Source of the DNA: Arthrobacter pullicola
Lineage (GTDB): Bacteria; Actinomycetota; Actinomycetes; Actinomycetales; Micrococcaceae
Direction: 5' to 3'
Length of the DNA stretch: 64,000 nucleotides
Assembly: GCF_014836875.1 (NCBI RefSeq)
Contig: NZ_JACSQC010000005.1
Span: forward strand, 124,001 to 188,000
Part shown: positions 44,668 through 53,887 of the stretch, in pieces
How positions within the stretch are numbered: the stretch's first letter is position 1
Layout: each line of letters begins with the position of its first letter
Notes under the pieces: generated by a model
What the model saw: the letters and a program-made list of their open reading frames with translations, nothing else
Database searches by the model: none
Told to the model about the DNA's origin: nothing
Translations under genes and position numbers: made by a program

Positions 44668-47031
44668 GTGGCCTTACATGATTCCCTCATCCCGCTGCTC
44701 GGCGGCGGAACAGACCCGGAGCAGCTGGTCCACATCCATTCCATTCCGGCCCGCAAGGCGGAGACGGTGCCGTGGCCCGGTTGGGTCCATCCTGACGTGC
44801 AGGCCGCCTATGAACGTCTGGGCGTTCACTCGCCGTGGCGGCATCAGGCCGAGGCTGCCGAGTCAGCCCGCGCGGGCCGGCACACGATCATTTCCACCGG
44901 AACGGCGTCGGGAAAGTCGCTGGCTTACCAGCTGCCGGTGCTGGATGAGATCCACCGCACCGCCCTGGACGGCAGGATCAGCCTGGAACCCACCGGCTCG
45001 GTAGCCCTGTACCTCTCCCCCACCAAGGCACTCGCGGCAGACCAGCTCTCTGCCCTGAACGCACTGCAGCTGCCAACGCTGCGCGCGGAAACATACGACG
45101 GCGACACCGACCCGGGTGCGCGCCGCTGGATCCGTGACCACGCCAACCTGGTGCTGGCCAATCCGGACATGCTGCACTTCGGCGTGCTGCCGAACCATGC
45201 CTGGTGGGCACGGTTCTTCCGCCGGCTCAAGTACGTCATCATCGATGAGGCCCACAGCTACCGGGGCGTTTTCGGCTCCAACGTGGCCAACCTGATGCGC
45301 CGGCTGCGGCGGATCTGCACCTACTACGGTGCCGATCCGGTCTTCATTGGAGCCTCCGCCACGTCAGCGGATCCAGCACAATCCTTCGGCCGGCTGATCG
45401 GCGGGGACGTCCAGGCCTTCACCCGCGACTTTTCCCCGCACGGCGCGACGACGGTGGCGCTTTGGGAACCGCAGCTGACCGACCTGAAGGGGGAAAACGG
45501 TGCCCGCGAGCGGCGCACGGTGATCGCCGAAACCTCGGATCTGCTGGCCAACCTGGTTGCGGCCCAGGTCCGCACCATCGCATTCATTAAGTCCCGCCGC
45601 GGCGCGGAGGCGATAGCGACGATCAGCCGCCGGCTGCTGGAGGAGGTCCATCCGTCGCTGCCGGACCGGGTGGCGGCCTACCGTTCGGGATATCTGCCGG
45701 AGGAGCGGCGGGAGCTGGAGAATCAGCTGCGCAGCGGAGCACTGCTGGGGATTGCCAGCACCCCGGCCCTGGAGCTGGGGATCGATATTTCCGGGCTCGA
45801 CGCCGTGCTGGTGGCTGGTTGGCCGGGGACGCGCGCGTCCCTGTTCCAGCAGATCGGCCGGGCCGGACGGTCGGGGCAGGATGCTCTGGCGGCCTTTGTA
45901 GCCAGCGACGATCCGCTCGATACGTACCTGGTGCATCATCCGGAGGCAATCTTCGATATTTCGGTCGAGGCAACGGTGTTCGACCCCTCGAACCCCTATG
46001 TGCTCGGCCCGCATCTGTGTGCCGCGGCCGCCGAGCTGCCCCTGACGCCGGATGAGCGGGAGCTGTTCGGCCCCACGGCTGCGAAACTGCTGGATTCGCT
46101 GGTGGCCCAGGGGTACCTGCGGCGCCGTCCGGCCGGCTGGTTCTGGACCCATGCCGAGAGCGCTGCCTCCATGGTGAACCTGCGTGCCAGCGGAGGCGGG
46201 CCGATCAACATCGTCGAGTCGGAGACCGGAACGCTGCTGGGCACCATGGATGCAGCGCAGAGCCAGTACCAGGCCCATACCGGCGCAGTCTATGTGCATC
46301 AGGGCCAGACCTTCATGGTGGATGAGCTGAACGAGGCCGACCACTGTGCCATGGTGACGCGGGGAAATCCGGAGTTCTATACCCAGGCCCGCGACATCAC
46401 CCAGATCGAAGTGATGGAAACCGAGCGCACTTCACAGTGGGGCGAGATTACCGTGTGCTTCGGCACGGTGAAGGTGACGACCCAGGTGGTGTCGTTCCAG
46501 CGCAAGGCCCTGGTCTCGAACGAGATCATGGGCGAGGAACCCCTGGACCTGGAGGCCAAGGAGCTCTTCACCAAGGCTGTGTGGTTCATCATCGATGAGA
46601 AGCTGCTTCTCGGTGCCGGGCTGGCGGCCGCTGACTTCCCGGGGTCGCTGCACGCTGCCGAGCACGCCGCGATCGGGATGCTGCCGCTGGTGGCAACCTC
46701 GGACCGCTGGGACATCGGCGGGGTATCCACGGCTCTGCACGCGGACACCGGCAAGCCGACGATCTTCGTGTATGACGGCCATCCCGGCGGCGCCGGCTTC
46801 GCCGAACGGGCCTATGACGCCGCCACCGTGTGGCTCACCGCCACCCGGGACGCGATCCGTGCCTGTGAGTGCGACGGCGGCTGCCCGTCCTGCGTGCAGT
46901 CCCCCAAATGCGGCAACAAGAACAACCCGCTCGACAAGAAGGGTGCGGTCACGCTGATCGAAGTGCTGCTCGCGAATGCCCCGGACGGCGCGGCTGCCGG
47001 AGCCTCCGTCTCCGCCGGCTCACACCGGTAA
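44668..47031 (+). CDS. DEAD/DEAH-box helicase with DUF1998
   Basis: A 787-residue superfamily 2 helicase. It has Walker A in STGTASGKSLAYQ, DEAH in IDEAHSYRG, IGASATS, and motif VI in QQIGRAGRSGQ. The C-terminal DUF1998 domain ends in a cysteine cluster (CECDGGCPSCVQSPKCGN) that probably binds zinc or an iron-sulphur cluster. It corresponds to the mycobacterial Rv3649-type helicase usually found beside the TadE-like genes. GTG start at 44668 with GGGAGA 10-15 bp upstream. Confidence 0.92.
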   Translation: MALHDSLIPLLGGGTDPEQLVHIHSIPARKAETVPWPGWVHPDVQAAYERLGVHSPWRHQAEAAESARAGRHTIISTGTASGKSLAYQLPVLDEIHRTALDGRISLEPTGSVALYLSPTKALAADQLSALNALQLPTLRAETYDGDTDPGARRWIRDHANLVLANPDMLHFGVLPNHAWWARFFRRLKYVIIDEAHSYRGVFGSNVANLMRRLRRICTYYGADPVFIGASATSADPAQSFGRLIGGDVQAFTRDFSPHGATTVALWEPQLTDLKGENGARERRTVIAETSDLLANLVAAQVRTIAFIKSRRGAEAIATISRRLLEEVHPSLPDRVAAYRSGYLPEERRELENQLRSGALLGIASTPALELGIDISGLDAVLVAGWPGTRASLFQQIGRAGRSGQDALAAFVASDDPLDTYLVHHPEAIFDISVEATVFDPSNPYVLGPHLCAAAAELPLTPDERELFGPTAAKLLDSLVAQGYLRRRPAGWFWTHAESAASMVNLRASGGGPINIVESETGTLLGTMDAAQSQYQAHTGAVYVHQGQTFMVDELNEADHCAMVTRGNPEFYTQARDITQIEVMETERTSQWGEITVCFGTVKVTTQVVSFQRKALVSNEIMGEEPLDLEAKELFTKAVWFIIDEKLLLGAGLAAADFPGSLHAAEHAAIGMLPLVATSDRWDIGGVSTALHADTGKPTIFVYDGHPGGAGFAERAYDAATVWLTATRDAIRACECDGGCPSCVQSPKCGNKNNPLDKKGAVTLIEVLLANAPDGAAAGASVSAGSHR

Positions 47032-47048
47032 AACCTTTTATTACCGGT
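47024..47048. terminator. Bidirectional terminator between helicase and HAD genes
   Basis: ACCGGTAA and TTACCGGT pair perfectly, with AAAA and TTTT stretches in the loop side extending the stem, giving U-rich ends on both strands. It overlaps the helicase stop and lies at the HAD stop. Confidence 0.75.
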
Positions 47049-47727
47049 CCTGGACACCGATCAGGAGCGGTCCTCCCGGCTGGCGGGAGACGGTGAGCTG
47101 GTTCAGGGAAGCCACAACGACGTCGGCGTTCAGTGCGTCTGCAGCGTAGGTTCCGGTCACGCCCAGGGTCTGCGCGTTCGCCGACCGGCCGGCGCTCAGG
47201 CCTGCCGGAGCGTCCTCGACCACCAGGCACCGCCGGATGTCCGTTCCCAGCCGCCGGGCAGCCAGCAGAAAACCCTCGGGTGACGGCTTTCCCGTAGTTA
47301 CCTGGTCCGCGGTGACCATGTGCTCCGGCCAATCCAGCCCCGCGGCCGCCATGCGTGCACGCGCCAGTTCACGGGTGCAGGAGGTCACGATGGTCCACTT
47401 CTCCGGGGGAATAGCCGCCAGGAGTGCGGGGACTCCATCTTTCTGCCGGATTCCGCGGGTGTCTTCGATTTCCAGGCGGGTGATCAGCTCAAGTGCTTCG
47501 GCCCGGCGGGGTTCGTCCACCAGTTGATTGACCAGAGTCTGCGCCGTCAGGCCATGGGCGGTATGCCGGTAGCCCGCGATCCCCATACGTTCGCCCCAGA
47601 AGGTCCAGGCACGTTCGGTGGCGACAGTGGAGTCAATGAGCGTGCCGTCGAGGTCAAAGAGGACGGCGTCGACGTCGAACGTCCCGGCGGATTCCTGCAG
47701 CAGTCGTGTGTGGGCTCGATCAGTCAT
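47041..47727 (-). CDS. HAD-family sugar phosphatase-like protein
   Basis: A 228-residue HAD hydrolase with the catalytic D25-x-D27 in FDLDGTLIDS, motif II in IVTSCTRELAR, Lys in TTGKPSPEGF and VVEDAPAGLSAGRSA. It matches beta-phosphoglucomutase/sugar-phosphatase relatives. GAAGGAA lies 5 bp before the ATG at 47727. It is 17 bp after xylB on the same strand, so it may act on a sugar or polyol phosphate formed by the pathway, possibly to detoxify it. Confidence 0.87.
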   Translation of the reverse strand: MTDRAHTRLLQESAGTFDVDAVLFDLDGTLIDSTVATERAWTFWGERMGIAGYRHTAHGLTAQTLVNQLVDEPRRAEALELITRLEIEDTRGIRQKDGVPALLAAIPPEKWTIVTSCTRELARARMAAAGLDWPEHMVTADQVTTGKPSPEGFLLAARRLGTDIRRCLVVEDAPAGLSAGRSANAQTLGVTGTYAADALNADVVVASLNQLTVSRQPGGPLLIGVQDR

Positions 47728-47744
47728 GGGTTCCTTCGGACCGT

Positions 47745-49133
47745 TCACAGTCCATATGCGGCGATGCGGGACGCCGTGAAGCGTCCCCGGACCTCGGCTG
47801 CCCAGGAGGCACCGGTTGGTTCATGGGTTTCCTCCGTGGAGCGGGTCCACGTTGGTGGTTCCGGCTCCCCGCTCAGGGCCCACGCCGCCTGGCGGGCTGC
47901 CCCCAGCGCCACGTATTCCGCGGGGGCAGGAATGACAACCTCGGCGTTGAAGATCTCCGCCGCGGCCCGGCGGACGGAGCGGGACATGGAACCTCCGCCG
48001 ATCAGCACGATGCGTTCGCAGGCCACCCCCTGCGCGCGGAGCCGGTCCAGTGCGTCCGAGAGTGTGCAGAGCAGGCCCAGGACCGAGGCCCGGGCAAGGT
48101 TTTCCGGCGTCAGGTTCGCCCGGGTCAGCCCCGTCATCGTCCCGGTCGCGTGCGGGAGGTCAGGGGTCCGCTCGCCGTCCAGGTACGGGATGAGGGTCAG
48201 TCCACCGGCGTCCGGGGCACCCGCTGAGGCAAGGTCATCGAACGCGTCGAGGTCAACGTTGAGGAGCCGGGCACTGGCGGCCAGGGTGCGGGCAGCGTTG
48301 ATCGTGGCCAGCAGCGGCAGGTTGTTGCCGGCCGCGTCCGCGAATCCCGCCACAGCGCCGCTGGGATCCTGGATGCGGGCGGCCGACGGCGCAAACACAG
48401 TGCCGCTGGTCCCGATGCTGACGACCACTTCACCCGGCGTCAGGCCCAGTCCCAGCGCCGCACCGGCGTTGTCTCCACAGCCTGCTGCGAGGAGGGCACC
48501 CGAGGCGGTTTTACCCGCTGTCGCGCTCGGGGCCAGAACGCGCGGCAGCTCGGGCACCCGGCCGAAGGCCAGCTCCAGGATGTCCTTGCGGTAGCGGCCT
48601 TCGGGAACCGAATAGTAGCCCGTCCCCGAGGCGTCGCTGCGGTCGGTGGTCGCCTCCTCCGGACGGCCGGCGAGCCGCCAGGTCAGCCAGTCGTGCGGAA
48701 GCAGTACCTGGTGCACCCGGTCGGCGAGCTCAGGGTGGTTTTGGGCGAGCCAGGCGAGTTTGGTGACCGTGAATGACGGAACCGGAACAATACCGATTTC
48801 CCGTGCCCAGGCCTCGGGCCCCAGGGCTTCCCTGAGCTCCTTGGCCTGTGCGGACGAACGGGTGTCGTTCCACAGCAGGGCGTCGTGAACCGGTGCGCCG
48901 CTGCTGTCCAGGGCAACCATGCCGTGCTGCTGCGCGCTGACAGACACCGCGGCCACGTTCTCCAAGCGTCCCTGCGACTGCAGGGCCTCCCACCAGAACT
49001 CCGGGTCGATGCTCGTCCCGTCGGGGTGGGGAGCCGAGGTCTTGCTGAGGATCTCGCCTGTCTCGGCATCCACGTGCAGCACCTTCGTGCTTTGGGTCGA
49101 TGAGTCAATACCGGCGACGACAGTGCGGGTCAT
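47745..49133 (-). CDS. xylB: Xylulokinase
   Basis: A 462-residue FGGY-family kinase. It starts VAGIDSSTQSTKVLHVD and contains SVSAQQHGMVALDS, NDTRSS, LPHDWLTWRLAG, DASGTGYYSV, GCGDNAGAALGLG and IGTSGTVFA. The order and spacing are those of xylulokinase, which phosphorylates D-xylulose. Its ATG overlaps the regulator stop (ATGA). Beside a polyol dehydrogenase it would complete conversion of xylitol or arabitol to xylulose-5-phosphate. Confidence 0.9.
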   Translation of the reverse strand: MTRTVVAGIDSSTQSTKVLHVDAETGEILSKTSAPHPDGTSIDPEFWWEALQSQGRLENVAAVSVSAQQHGMVALDSSGAPVHDALLWNDTRSSAQAKELREALGPEAWAREIGIVPVPSFTVTKLAWLAQNHPELADRVHQVLLPHDWLTWRLAGRPEEATTDRSDASGTGYYSVPEGRYRKDILELAFGRVPELPRVLAPSATAGKTASGALLAAGCGDNAGAALGLGLTPGEVVVSIGTSGTVFAPSAARIQDPSGAVAGFADAAGNNLPLLATINAARTLAASARLLNVDLDAFDDLASAGAPDAGGLTLIPYLDGERTPDLPHATGTMTGLTRANLTPENLARASVLGLLCTLSDALDRLRAQGVACERIVLIGGGSMSRSVRRAAAEIFNAEVVIPAPAEYVALGAARQAAWALSGEPEPPTWTRSTEETHEPTGASWAAEVRGRFTASRIAAYGL

Positions 49134-50071
49134 GGGTTCTCCAACAGTCGGTAGGCAAGGGTGGAATCGGTGACCAGCGAGTCGATGAGTCCTGATTTCA
49201 GCGCGGCGCGGACGGCGTCATGCTTCAGCGCGCCGCCGGCGACGCCGATCACCTCCGGGATCCGCCGCAGCTCGCCGTCGTCAATGGCCACGCAGCGGGC
49301 CTGGATATCGTTGACTACTTTTCCCTCACGGTCGATCAGGATTGAGCCGATGTCGGCCTGGACGCCGCTGTCCAGAAGTGCGGCGTGGTCCTCGGCGGTG
49401 ATGGCCGGGTTGTCGAAGAACTGCGAATCGGCCGGCGCCCAGCTGCCGATCGCCACGAGGGCGAGGGTGACCTTGGAATACTGCCCCATGGTCTGCTGCA
49501 CGTCGTGCTGGCGGCGGATGGCTGCGGCGGCTTCCGGGTCGGACGCGACGATGGGCGCATACAGGGTCCAGCCGCGTGACCTGGCAGCCTCGGCCACCCG
49601 CCGGATGACTTCCACCCCGGTGGCCTGGACCGGCCCGGCGACACCGGCCAGCTGGACTACTTCACAGCCGGGCAGCGAGTCCAGGGAATCGGCAAGCCGG
49701 CCCAGGGTCCGGCCGGCCGTCATGCCGATGACGTCCTCCGGAGCGGCCAGCTCGGTCAGCAGGTCCGCGCCGACCTTGCCGAGCTCCTCCTGCACGGCTT
49801 CCGACGCATCTGTGGGAGTCCGCACCACAACAGCACGCTTGAGTCCGTAACGCCGCTGCAGTTTCAGGGAGGATTCCACGTCCACGGGGCCGGGTACCGA
49901 AATATCGAACGTGACGATCCCCGACTTGACCGCGTCGTCGAGGAGCCGGCCGACCTTGAAGCGGCTCAGTCCCAGTTCTTCTGCAATTTCGACGCGTGTT
50001 TTGCCGGCTATGTAATGTTCGCGGGCGATGTGAGCCAGCCGAACCAGCTCGTCGGGGCCAATGGGTGCCAA
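49130..50071 (-). CDS. SorC-family sugar-responsive regulator
   Basis: A 313-residue SorC protein. It has an N-terminal helix-turn-helix (KTRVEIAEELGLSRFKVGRLLDDA, about residues 22-45) and a large sugar-phosphate-binding domain with GMTAGRTLGRLADSL and GVAGGALKHDAV. TTG at 50071 was chosen because AAGGAG lies 6-11 bp ahead and the product has normal length. It probably controls its own operon and the divergent dehydrogenase/ABC operon through the inverted repeat at 50138-50168, with a pathway intermediate as inducer. Confidence 0.88.
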   Translation of the reverse strand: MAPIGPDELVRLAHIAREHYIAGKTRVEIAEELGLSRFKVGRLLDDAVKSGIVTFDISVPGPVDVESSLKLQRRYGLKRAVVVRTPTDASEAVQEELGKVGADLLTELAAPEDVIGMTAGRTLGRLADSLDSLPGCEVVQLAGVAGPVQATGVEVIRRVAEAARSRGWTLYAPIVASDPEAAAAIRRQHDVQQTMGQYSKVTLALVAIGSWAPADSQFFDNPAITAEDHAALLDSGVQADIGSILIDREGKVVNDIQARCVAIDDGELRRIPEVIGVAGGALKHDAVRAALKSGLIDSLVTDSTLAYRLLENP

Positions 50072-50137
50072 AAACGTCTCCTTGCAGGGGGCGGGCTTCC
50101 ACCATAGCGTACCGTGCTCACATGAGCATGCTGATTG

Positions 50138-50168
50138 CACAAGTGAGAAAACTTCGTGCATACTTGTG
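50138..50168. promoter_or_regulatory. Candidate SorC operator in the divergent promoter
   Basis: CACAAGT at 50138-50144 and ACTTGTG at 50162-50168 are perfect inverted arms 17 bp apart, about midway between the start of the regulator gene and that of the dehydrogenase gene. The left arm can also pair with ACTTCGTGC nearer by. A binding site here could control both operons. Confidence 0.6.
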
Positions 50169-50234
50169 GCTGTCGTCACGGCGCATCTCTGCTCAGCGGG
50201 AAGCCCGTTGAAGCAACCATGAGAAGGAATCCCC

Positions 50235-51275
50235 ATGCGCGAACTACTTCCAACGCAGATGCGTGCCAGCGTCCTGCGCCGCGCCGGCGACATCGTCGTC
50301 GAGTCGCGTCCCGTCCCCCAGCCCGCAGCTGATGAGGTGCTGATCCGCGTTGGTGCGGTCGGGATCTGCGGCTCCGATGTGCACTATTTCAAGGAAGGCC
50401 GGATCGGTGACTTCGTCGTCGAGTCCCCCCTGGTCCTGGGGCATGAAGCGGGTGGCACCATCGTGGCTGTTGGCTCGGACGTTGACGGGTCCAGGGTCGG
50501 AGAAAGGGTCTCGATCGAGCCCCAGCGTCCCTCCCCGACGAGCCGGCAAAGCCTCGCCGGTGCCTACAACCTCTGCCCGCACATGGAGTTTTACGCAACC
50601 CCGCCAATTGACGGAGCATTTGCCGAGTACGTCACCATCCAGTCCCACTTCGCCTTCCGGATCCCGGACTCCGTCAGCGAGGACGCCGCAGCACTGATGG
50701 AACCGCTGTCAGTGGGCATCGCCGCTGCCCGCAAGGCCGGCATCACGGCCGGATCACGGGTGCTGGTCACCGGGGCCGGGCCAATCGGCATCATCGCCCT
50801 GCAGGTCGCACGGGCCTTCGGCGCCACCGAGGTGATCGTCAGCGACGTCGATCCCGAACGCCGCGCCCAGGCCCTGAAATTCGGTGCAGACCGTGCGCTG
50901 GACGCCATCGCTGACGATGCCGAGCTGCGGACTTTGGGTGTGAATGCCCTGCTCGAATGCTCCGGCGCCACCCCTGCCGTCCTGGCTGGACTGGAGGCCC
51001 TCGCACCCGCCGGCACCGCAGTGCTGATCGGCATGGGCGCAGACGAGATCGCTTTCCCGGTTCCGCTGATTCAGAACCGCGAGCTCGTTGTGACAGGGAT
51101 TTTCCGCTACGCCAACACCTGGCCCACGGCCATCGACCTGGTGAGCACCGGCCGGGTGGACCTGGATTCCCTGGTTACCGGCACCTATGGTCTCGACCAG
51201 GTTGAAGAAGCCCTCCGGGTCTCCACGGCCTCCACCAGCTTGAAGACCATGATCCGGCCGGGAAGCGCCTCATGA
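50235..51275 (+). CDS. Zinc-dependent polyol dehydrogenase (sorbitol/xylitol type)
   Basis: A 346-residue medium-chain dehydrogenase. Catalytic zinc ligands are in GICGSDVHYF and GHEAGG, and the Rossmann motif is GAGPIGIIALQ. The NLCPHMEFYATPPIDG stretch is typical of polyol dehydrogenases. The lobe that normally carries four structural-zinc cysteines reads EPQRPSPTSRQSLAGAYNLC, with only one cysteine, so the structural zinc is absent. It probably oxidises xylitol to xylulose with NAD. AAGGAA lies 6-12 bp before the ATG. The next gene overlaps by 4 bp. Confidence 0.88.
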   Translation: MRELLPTQMRASVLRRAGDIVVESRPVPQPAADEVLIRVGAVGICGSDVHYFKEGRIGDFVVESPLVLGHEAGGTIVAVGSDVDGSRVGERVSIEPQRPSPTSRQSLAGAYNLCPHMEFYATPPIDGAFAEYVTIQSHFAFRIPDSVSEDAAALMEPLSVGIAAARKAGITAGSRVLVTGAGPIGIIALQVARAFGATEVIVSDVDPERRAQALKFGADRALDAIADDAELRTLGVNALLECSGATPAVLAGLEALAPAGTAVLIGMGADEIAFPVPLIQNRELVVTGIFRYANTWPTAIDLVSTGRVDLDSLVTGTYGLDQVEEALRVSTASTSLKTMIRPGSAS

Positions 51276-52801
51276 ACGCCGGTTCAGGAGCCCTGGAATG
51301 CGTTGACATCCGCAAGGGGTTTGCGGGAGTTCCAGTTCTCAAGGGCATCACGCTCACCCTCGAACCCGGAACCGTGACCGCCCTCGCCGGAGAAAACGGT
51401 GCGGGCAAGTCCACGCTGATGAAGATCGCTTCCGGCCAGTACCGGGCGGACAGCGGCAGCGTCAGCGTCGCCGGGGAGCACCTGCCCGTCGGAAACCCAC
51501 AGGCCGCCAACCAGCTCGGGGTGGCCATCGTGCCCCAGGAACTGGCCTCGATCCCGGACATGAGCGTTTACGAGAACCTGTTCATCGGACGGGAACTGCG
51601 CCGCGGCGGGTTCCTGCGCCGCCGGGCCATGAAATCCGAGGCCCGCGCCATGCTGGCGAAGTTTGGCCTGGATATTTCACCGGAGATCCAGATGGGCTCG
51701 CTGCCCGTCGGTGTCCGCCAGATCATCGAAATAGCCAAGGCAACCACGCGCGGAGCGAAGGTCCTCCTGCTGGATGAGCCCACCAGCGCCATCGCGGAAA
51801 AGGAAGTAGCCCGGCTGGCTGCGGTTGTCCGTCAACTGCGTGCCGAGGGTGTGGCGCTGCTCTTCACCACCCACAAGATGGAAGAGATCCGGGCCATGTC
51901 GGACCGCGTGATCGTGCTCCGGGACGGGAACCTCGTCGCGGACAGCCCCATCGGGGAGGTCACCGACGATGACATTGTCCGCGCGATGATTGGCCGTGAG
52001 CTTGAGGACCTGTTCCCCGAGATCCATCCGCACGGCAGCGAAGTCCTGCTCGAAGCCACCGACCTGCGGGTGGGTGACCGGAGCCCGGTGAACCTCTCCG
52101 TACGCCGCGGCGAGATCCTTGGACTGGCTGGCCTGGTCGGCGCCGGACGCACCGAGCTGCTCGAGACGATCTTCGGTATGCGCGCCCGCACTTCCGGAAC
52201 CGTCGCTGTCTCAGGCACCAAGGTCCGGGCAGGTAACCCGGCCGCCTCCATCGTGGCCGGCATGGCTCTGGTCCCCGAGGACCGCAAGGGTGCCGGCGCC
52301 GTGATGGGTATGTCCATCCTGGACAACACAACCCTTCCGCGCATCTCGGCCTTCTCCACCGCGGGCTGGCTGCACCGGCGATCACGCCAGCAGACCGCCG
52401 CCGAGGTCATGGACTCCCTGCGGCTTCGCCGCCGCACCCTGAACCAGCCGGTGGAAACACTGTCCGGGGGAAACCAGCAAAAGGTTGTCCTGGGGCGCTG
52501 GCTGACCGGAAACGTCGATGTGCTGCTGCTCGACGAGCCGACCCGCGGCGTCGACGTCGGTGCGCGCAACGAGATCTACCGGATCATCACCGACCTCGCG
52601 CAGTCCGGCATGGCCGTGGTGATGGCCTCCTCCGACATGCCGGAGATCCTCTCATTGACCCACCGGACCCTGGTGATGCGCGACGGCGGTTTCGCAGCCG
52701 AACTCTCGCGGGAGGAACTGGCCCATCCCGACGTTCAAGACCGCATATTCAGACTCGCCTCCGGGCAGGAAGCCCACTCCGAGAAGGACCACAGCAAATG
52801 A
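51272..52801 (+). CDS. Sugar ABC transporter ATPase (RbsA type)
   Basis: A 509-residue protein with two ATP-binding cassettes. The first has Walker A GENGAGKSTL and Walker B LLLDEPTSA; the second has the degenerate LAGLVGAGRTELL, the signature LSGGNQQKVVLGRW and LLLDEPTRGVD. A degenerate second Walker A is normal in RbsA/XylG/MglA. It energises uptake by the permease encoded next, with which it overlaps by 4 bp. Confidence 0.93.
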   Translation: MNAGSGALECVDIRKGFAGVPVLKGITLTLEPGTVTALAGENGAGKSTLMKIASGQYRADSGSVSVAGEHLPVGNPQAANQLGVAIVPQELASIPDMSVYENLFIGRELRRGGFLRRRAMKSEARAMLAKFGLDISPEIQMGSLPVGVRQIIEIAKATTRGAKVLLLDEPTSAIAEKEVARLAAVVRQLRAEGVALLFTTHKMEEIRAMSDRVIVLRDGNLVADSPIGEVTDDDIVRAMIGRELEDLFPEIHPHGSEVLLEATDLRVGDRSPVNLSVRRGEILGLAGLVGAGRTELLETIFGMRARTSGTVAVSGTKVRAGNPAASIVAGMALVPEDRKGAGAVMGMSILDNTTLPRISAFSTAGWLHRRSRQQTAAEVMDSLRLRRRTLNQPVETLSGGNQQKVVLGRWLTGNVDVLLLDEPTRGVDVGARNEIYRIITDLAQSGMAVVMASSDMPEILSLTHRTLVMRDGGFAAELSREELAHPDVQDRIFRLASGQEAHSEKDHSK

Positions 52802-53820
52802 CGACGACTAAACCGGCTCCCCAAAGCGGTCAGGCAGAAACAGCACGGCCTGCCGCCCTGGGACCCGCGCGCTTCAGCGGACCCTGGATCAAGCAGCTGC
52901 TCATCGACCACGCCATGGTTGTTGTTATGGTGCTGGTGATCTGCTTCTTCCTGTACCGCAGCGCGCGTTTCGGCACTCCGGAGAACCTTGCGACGATCCT
53001 CATCGCTGCGGCACCGTTTGCGTTGATCGCGCTTGGGCAGACCCTGGTGATCCTGACCGGAGGCATCGACCTCTCCGTCGGCAGTGTCATCGCGGCCAGC
53101 GCCATGGCCGGAGCACTCACGGCTAAATCGAACCCCGACCAGGTGTGGCTGGCCCTGCTGGTCGCCGTCGCCGTCGGCCTGCTGGCGGGCGTGATCAACG
53201 GCCTGGTGGTCGCGTACATGAAGGTTCCGCCTTTTATTGCCACGCTGGGCATGATGACGCTGGCCTCGGGTATTGCCTACGTGATCGGCAACGGAGCGCC
53301 CATTAACGGCCTGCCCAACAGCTTCGGCAGCTTTGCGAACACGGAGATCCTTGGGGTCAAGATCCCGGTGATCCTCATGATCGTCAGCATCATCGGCCTT
53401 GGCGTGATCATGAAGCGTACATCCTACGGCATGCGGGTCTACGCCGTGGGCGGGAACCGCCTGGCCGCCGAAATTGCCGGCGTCAACAGCTCCCGGATCC
53501 TGCTCAGCGTTTATGCCATCAGCGGTGTGCTCGCCGGGCTCTCGGGAATCATGATCGCTTCCCGGGTGATCTCCGGCGCTCCGAACCTGGGCTCCGGCTA
53601 CGAACTCGACGCGATCGCCGCCGTCGTCATTGGCGGAGCATCGCTGATGGGCGGCCGCGGAAGCATCTGGGGAACAGCGCTTGGCCTGCTGCTCATCCAG
53701 ACCCTCAACAACGGGTTCGACCTGCTGGTTGTCCCTGCCTACTGGCAGGACGTTATGAAGGGCATCCTGATTGTCGCGGCCGTGGCCGTCGATGTCTGGG
53801 CGTCCAAGCACCGCAAATAG
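52798..53820 (+). CDS. Sugar ABC transporter permease (RbsC type)
   Basis: A 340-residue membrane protein with eight to ten helices. Family motifs are [19 protein letters not shown] in the first half and [19 protein letters not shown], the EAA-like loop that touches the ATPase. It forms the channel of the ribose-type importer. It overlaps the ATPase gene (ATGA), and the binding-protein gene follows after 67 bp. Confidence 0.93.
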   Translation: MTTTKPAPQSGQAETARPAALGPARFSGPWIKQLLIDHAMVVVMVLVICFFLYRSARFGTPENLATILIAAAPFALIALGQTLVILTGGIDLSVGSVIAASAMAGALTAKSNPDQVWLALLVAVAVGLLAGVINGLVVAYMKVPPFIATLGMMTLASGIAYVIGNGAPINGLPNSFGSFANTEILGVKIPVILMIVSIIGLGVIMKRTSYGMRVYAVGGNRLAAEIAGVNSSRILLSVYAISGVLAGLSGIMIASRVISGAPNLGSGYELDAIAAVVIGGASLMGGRGSIWGTALGLLLIQTLNNGFDLLVVPAYWQDVMKGILIVAAVAVDVWASKHRK

Positions 53821-53887
53821 CGGCTCCCTCCCTCTTCCATCCCCCCCACCTATTCATCAGCCCAACCCACTATCAGGAGTGTCAACG

